The notes under the pieces are model-generated. The model was given only the letters and a program-made list of their open reading frames with translations. It made no database searches and was not told the DNA's origin. From Peptococcaceae bacterium BICA1-8 (lineage in GTDB: Bacteria; Bacillota; Peptococcia; Peptococcales; BICA1-8), in the NCBI GenBank assembly GCA_000802045.1, contig JUEF01000097.1:1-34801 (forward strand): DNA of 34,801 bases, in the 5' to 3' direction. Of the stretch, positions 32,366 to 34,801 are shown in pieces; positions within the stretch are counted from its first letter, which is position 1, and every line of letters begins with the position of its first letter. A program made the position numbers and the translations under genes.

Positions 32366-33298
32366 TTAAGCTTTAGGTATTGCTAAATCCGCTGGTCCTA
32401 CTGCTGAACATTTTAATGTAGAATTAAATCTTTCAACCCACTCCATTGTTGTTTGAACCTGTCTGACTTTTTCGCGAGCTAAGAAACACAGATAATCTGG
32501 TTCAACCCATGTTTTATAAATATCCCCTTCAGATTTTCCAGGTTCAAATTTTAAATATATAGGTGCGCAAATTCTAGCTATTTCTGCCGCTTCAATCATC
32601 CGGTTAAAGCCACCCATAGAATCAACTAAAGTCGTATAAACATCCATAGGCATATCAACTACTTTACGAATTGAAGCCAGCATAGGTAAAGTTAAGTCAG
32701 CCAGAGGATTAAATGTATTTGCTCCTAAAGATTTTAATAGCTTAGCTCCGGCAGGGCTGCCATGACCAGCAAAAACAGAAACCTTAAAGATTATATCTTT
32801 TGGGAAAACGCCACTGTCTCGTAGTTGGGAAACTACAGAAAGCATACCTTCATCAGTTACCAGGAAACCTCTAATACCAGCTTCAATACAACGTTCCATA
32901 TCTTTTAAAACATAATAAAAGTTGTCTGCGCCTCTAATACGCATGCCCGATACATAACCTTCTGGAGTAGCATATTGTCTTCCGCCATCCCAAGCTCTAC
33001 TACAATATGGATTCATTATTACTTCATATTTTTTCTCCGCGGCAATTTGAGCTAATTCCTTAAGCTCACTGTTAGTAAGAACAGTTGCTCCTCCTACTGT
33101 AGCTATAATGCGGTGAATAGGAACATTTCTTTTTTCAGATTCATCAATCATAGCCTCTAAAACTTTAACATTTTCAATACCAGCTACTTCATTACGATAA
33201 TGGGCTCCATCAGGAAATCTGTAAAGTGAATCAGGCATCTCATAACCATCCTTTGCAGAATAACCCATTTTTTCTAAAGCATTTTTAATAACATCCAT
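32366..33298 (-). CDS. Peptidase U32-like TIM-barrel protein, function unknown
   Basis: A 310-residue soluble protein resembling peptidase U32-like TIM-barrel proteins. Visible stretches are FPDGAHYRNEV (about 29-39), YEVIMNPYCSRAWDGGRQYATP (about 92-113, core NPYCSRAWDGG), GIRGFLVTDEG and SLGANTFNPLADLTLPMLASIRK. I see no cysteine cluster or protease motif. Since it is the first gene after iclR and before a TRAP transporter and dehydratases, an enzymatic role (for example aldolase or lyase on the pathway product) is more plausible than proteolysis, but that is inference. Start ATG follows AAAAGGAG. Confidence 0.6.
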   Translation of the reverse strand: MDVIKNALEKMGYSAKDGYEMPDSLYRFPDGAHYRNEVAGIENVKVLEAMIDESEKRNVPIHRIIATVGGATVLTNSELKELAQIAAEKKYEVIMNPYCSRAWDGGRQYATPEGYVSGMRIRGADNFYYVLKDMERCIEAGIRGFLVTDEGMLSVVSQLRDSGVFPKDIIFKVSVFAGHGSPAGAKLLKSLGANTFNPLADLTLPMLASIRKVVDMPMDVYTTLVDSMGGFNRMIEAAEIARICAPIYLKFEPGKSEGDIYKTWVEPDYLCFLAREKVRQVQTTMEWVERFNSTLKCSAVGPADLAIPKA

Positions 33299-33352
33299 TG
33301 CTATAACATCTCCTTTTGTTAAAATTCATTTAATTATTCCATTTTCCGGATA

Positions 33353-33361
33353 TCAAGTCAT
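33353..33361 (-). other. Two-codon reading frame behind a perfect Shine-Dalgarno
   Basis: GGAGGTGA (33372-33365) is followed 3 nt later by ATG ACT TGA. The ATG overlaps, as ATGA, the end of a 33-codon hydrophobic frame (INIIAFAALVLVLYGGDS at its end) that runs in frame from the iclR stop and has no start codon. It may be a scar of a lost gene or a minimal leader; neither is proven. Confidence 0.3.
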
Positions 33362-33459
33362 GAATCACCTCCATAAAGTACTAAAACTAATGCTGCAAAA
33401 GCAATAATATTTATATTCTTGACACTATTTATAATATTGCGAACATTAATAGAAAAATT

Positions 33460-34269
33460 TTATCCAGAGTTACTAAGCTCCCTAAAACCTAAATATTTTG
33501 ATATATTGCCGGTGGCAATTTTTAGATCATCCTTAATATTTAATATTTTATTAAAATTGATTCTTATAGAGGGTCCACTTACACTGACAGCACTAACAAT
33601 TTGTCCCTTATTATTTCTAACGGGCATAGCTATACAAGATAAACCAATACAAAGCTCCTCATCATCTATTGCATAACCTTGTTCTCTTACTTTCTTTAGT
33701 TCAGATAAAAGTTTTTCAATTGAGGTAATTGTATTAGGTGTATAAGCTATCAGCTGTTCCTCCCTCAATATTCCCATTATTTCTCCATTTGATAGCTCCG
33801 AAATTAATACTTTACCCATTGAAGTTGCATGTAATGCTTCCCGTCCACCAATGCTGATATTAGCCTTCAATGTAGTCTCTGACTCAACTTTATAGACCGT
33901 TATTACATCCCTTCCGTCCCTTACACCCAAATTTACAGTTTCCCCATACTTAATACTTAAATCATGAAGTATTTTCATATCAAAATTATATAAGCTTCTT
34001 TGTTTAGGAATAGTACTTCCAATCTCAAATAAACGCCAACCCAAGCAATACTTGTTTGTTGCTGTGTTTTTTTCCACATAGTTATGCGCCATCAAAGTAT
34101 CCAGCATACGGTGGATGGTACTTTTACCTATTTTTAATTTCTCATCAATTTCACTTATCCCTAAGCCGCTATTTCTTACGTCTTTTGCTAAAATATCAAT
34201 AATTTCTAATGCCTTATCTAAGCTTTTTATTGGGTATTTTGCTTCGTACTCTTTGATATTATCTGACAC
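33460..34269 (-). CDS. IclR-family transcriptional regulator
   Basis: A 269-residue regulator: N-terminal winged helix (about 12-75, SLDKALEIIDILA ... LKIGKSTIHRMLDTLMAHNYVEK) and C-terminal effector-binding domain (about 88-260, with GETVNLGVRDG, LHATSMGKVL and CIAMPVRNNKGQIVSAVSVSGP). The GTG start at 34269 lies 6 nt after GGGAGGG. IclR proteins commonly control nearby genes for aromatic, sugar-acid or glyoxylate use and respond to a pathway metabolite. It is upstream of the catabolic operon in the same direction; repeated TTTCTA/TAGAAA sites before it suggest autoregulation. Confidence 0.9.
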   Translation of the reverse strand: MSDNIKEYEAKYPIKSLDKALEIIDILAKDVRNSGLGISEIDEKLKIGKSTIHRMLDTLMAHNYVEKNTATNKYCLGWRLFEIGSTIPKQRSLYNFDMKILHDLSIKYGETVNLGVRDGRDVITVYKVESETTLKANISIGGREALHATSMGKVLISELSNGEIMGILREEQLIAYTPNTITSIEKLLSELKKVREQGYAIDDEELCIGLSCIAMPVRNNKGQIVSAVSVSGPSIRINFNKILNIKDDLKIATGNISKYLGFRELSNSG

Positions 34270-34294
34270 TAAAAACCCTCCCTTTTATAACATG

Positions 34295-34380
34295 GTTCCA
34301 TAATGCAGAAAGAAACCTGTATTTTTCCGACTTATTATACTAAAATATTAGATTTTTCTATAATGTAGAAAGCCTTTCTA
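34295..34380. promoter_or_regulatory. Cluster of operator-like palindromes upstream of iclR
   Basis: TTTCTATAATGTAGAAA (34355-34371) has perfect 6-bp arms. TAGAAAGCCTTTCTA (34366-34380) is a perfect 7-1-7 palindrome overlapping it. GTTCCATAATGCAGAAA (34295-34311) is a diverged copy of the first, 60 bp away. Between them on the minus strand lies TATAAT (34339-34334), a likely iclR -10. The layout suits an autoregulated IclR promoter. Confidence 0.5.
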
Positions 34381-34592
34381 AATTTATAATAAACCATTTC
34401 TAGTAAAAATTGAATTTTCCTTCTTTTTATTTTAATTTTTTTTAATTTATTTCTATTAATGATACTACTGCAAAAACCCCTTAAAAAAACCCATTTTTAG
34501 AAGGTAATTTACCTCTCGATATTGAATTAACAAGTATGAATAAGATAATTGATGAACGAGAGAGATAAATTAATTATTTGGGGTGATAGCAG

Positions 34593-34801
34593 ATGTTTCG
34601 TGAAAATAAAGAACATTTACAAGAAGACTTATTTAACAATCTTTATACCATGGACTCAAGACTCGCTCAAAAACTTCAGAAATCTTGGGCCGCACTCTTC
34701 TATGAGCATGTTTTTTGCAAAATTGATGAAAGCTTATTTGCTCCTTTATACTGTAATGACAATGGGCGTCCTAACTTTCCGATTAATATTCTAATGGGTC
34801 T
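34593..34801 (+). CDS. IS1182-family transposase, N-terminal fragment (cut by window end)
   Basis: The first 69 codons of a plus-strand gene that runs off the window. The protein begins MFRENKEHLQEDLFNNL and contains FYEHVFCKIDESLFAPLY and GRPNFPINILMG, the conserved N-terminal region of IS1182-type DDE transposases. ATG at 34593 follows GGGGTGATA at normal spacing. An overlapping frame at 34549-34794 is a shadow. The element's left terminal inverted repeat should lie in the AT-rich 34381-34592 spacer; a start near 34465 (ACTACTGCAAAAACCCC) is possible but unverified. Whether the element is intact cannot be seen. Confidence 0.8.
   Translation, partial: MFRENKEHLQEDLFNNLYTMDSRLAQKLQKSWAALFYEHVFCKIDESLFAPLYCNDNGRPNFPINILMG

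Noticed and set aside
34549..34794. 81-codon plus-strand frame over the transposase
   Set aside because: It is a shadow frame; the 34593 frame gives a clear IS1182-type N terminus and has the ribosome binding site.

Overview
The window looks like the chromosome of a low-GC, anaerobic, Clostridia-type Firmicute (Peptococcaceae-like is my best guess, at low confidence). This rests on the AT-rich sequence, strong GGAGG-type ribosome binding sites, rubrerythrin, a Mo/W oxidoreductase, KtrAB/KdpDE potassium genes and a glycolate-oxidase-type flavin/Fe-S module. Nearly every gene is on the minus strand; only rubrerythrin and a partial IS1182-type transposase at the right edge are on plus. I saw no tRNA, rRNA, CRISPR array or phage gene.

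Layout. Positions 58-1479: fetAB-like metal (iron) ABC transporter. Positions 1564-7435: moxR, a DUF58 gene and a DUF4129 membrane gene, running with a 17-nt overlap into a molybdopterin oxidoreductase and a 41-residue zinc-ribbon protein. Positions 7695-8231: rubrerythrin, divergent from moxR. Positions 8313-16818: a potassium region with an unknown 208-residue gene plus ktrB/ktrA, then kdpDE without kdpFABC, then a second ktrB/ktrA pair. The first operon has a leader containing the 3' core of a ydaO-type (c-di-AMP) riboswitch and a possible Shine-Dalgarno-sequestering helix. Positions 17027-20600: fbpABC ferric-iron importer behind a clear Fur box. Positions 20835-34269: a catabolic block.

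The catabolic block reads, in transcription order: IclR regulator, U32-like TIM-barrel protein, TRAP transporter (dctP, dctQ, dctM), glcD, glcE, LarA-like racemase, a split UxaA-type dehydratase (small and large subunits), an IlvD/Edd-type dehydratase and glcF. It ends at a strong terminator. My reading is uptake of a hydroxylated organic acid (sugar acid, or possibly sulfolactate), change of configuration at an alpha carbon, dehydration or elimination, and oxidation of a 2-hydroxyacid with electrons passed to the membrane. The substrate is unknown and this exact gene set is not one I recognise as a described pathway, so it is the best candidate for an undescribed system here.

The second candidate is the potassium region, where the leader, the KdpD sensor and two Ktr systems may form one c-di-AMP/K+ circuit. 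Several intergenic spacers carry tandem 7-bp repeats, in one case embedded in a larger imperfect inverted-repeat structure.
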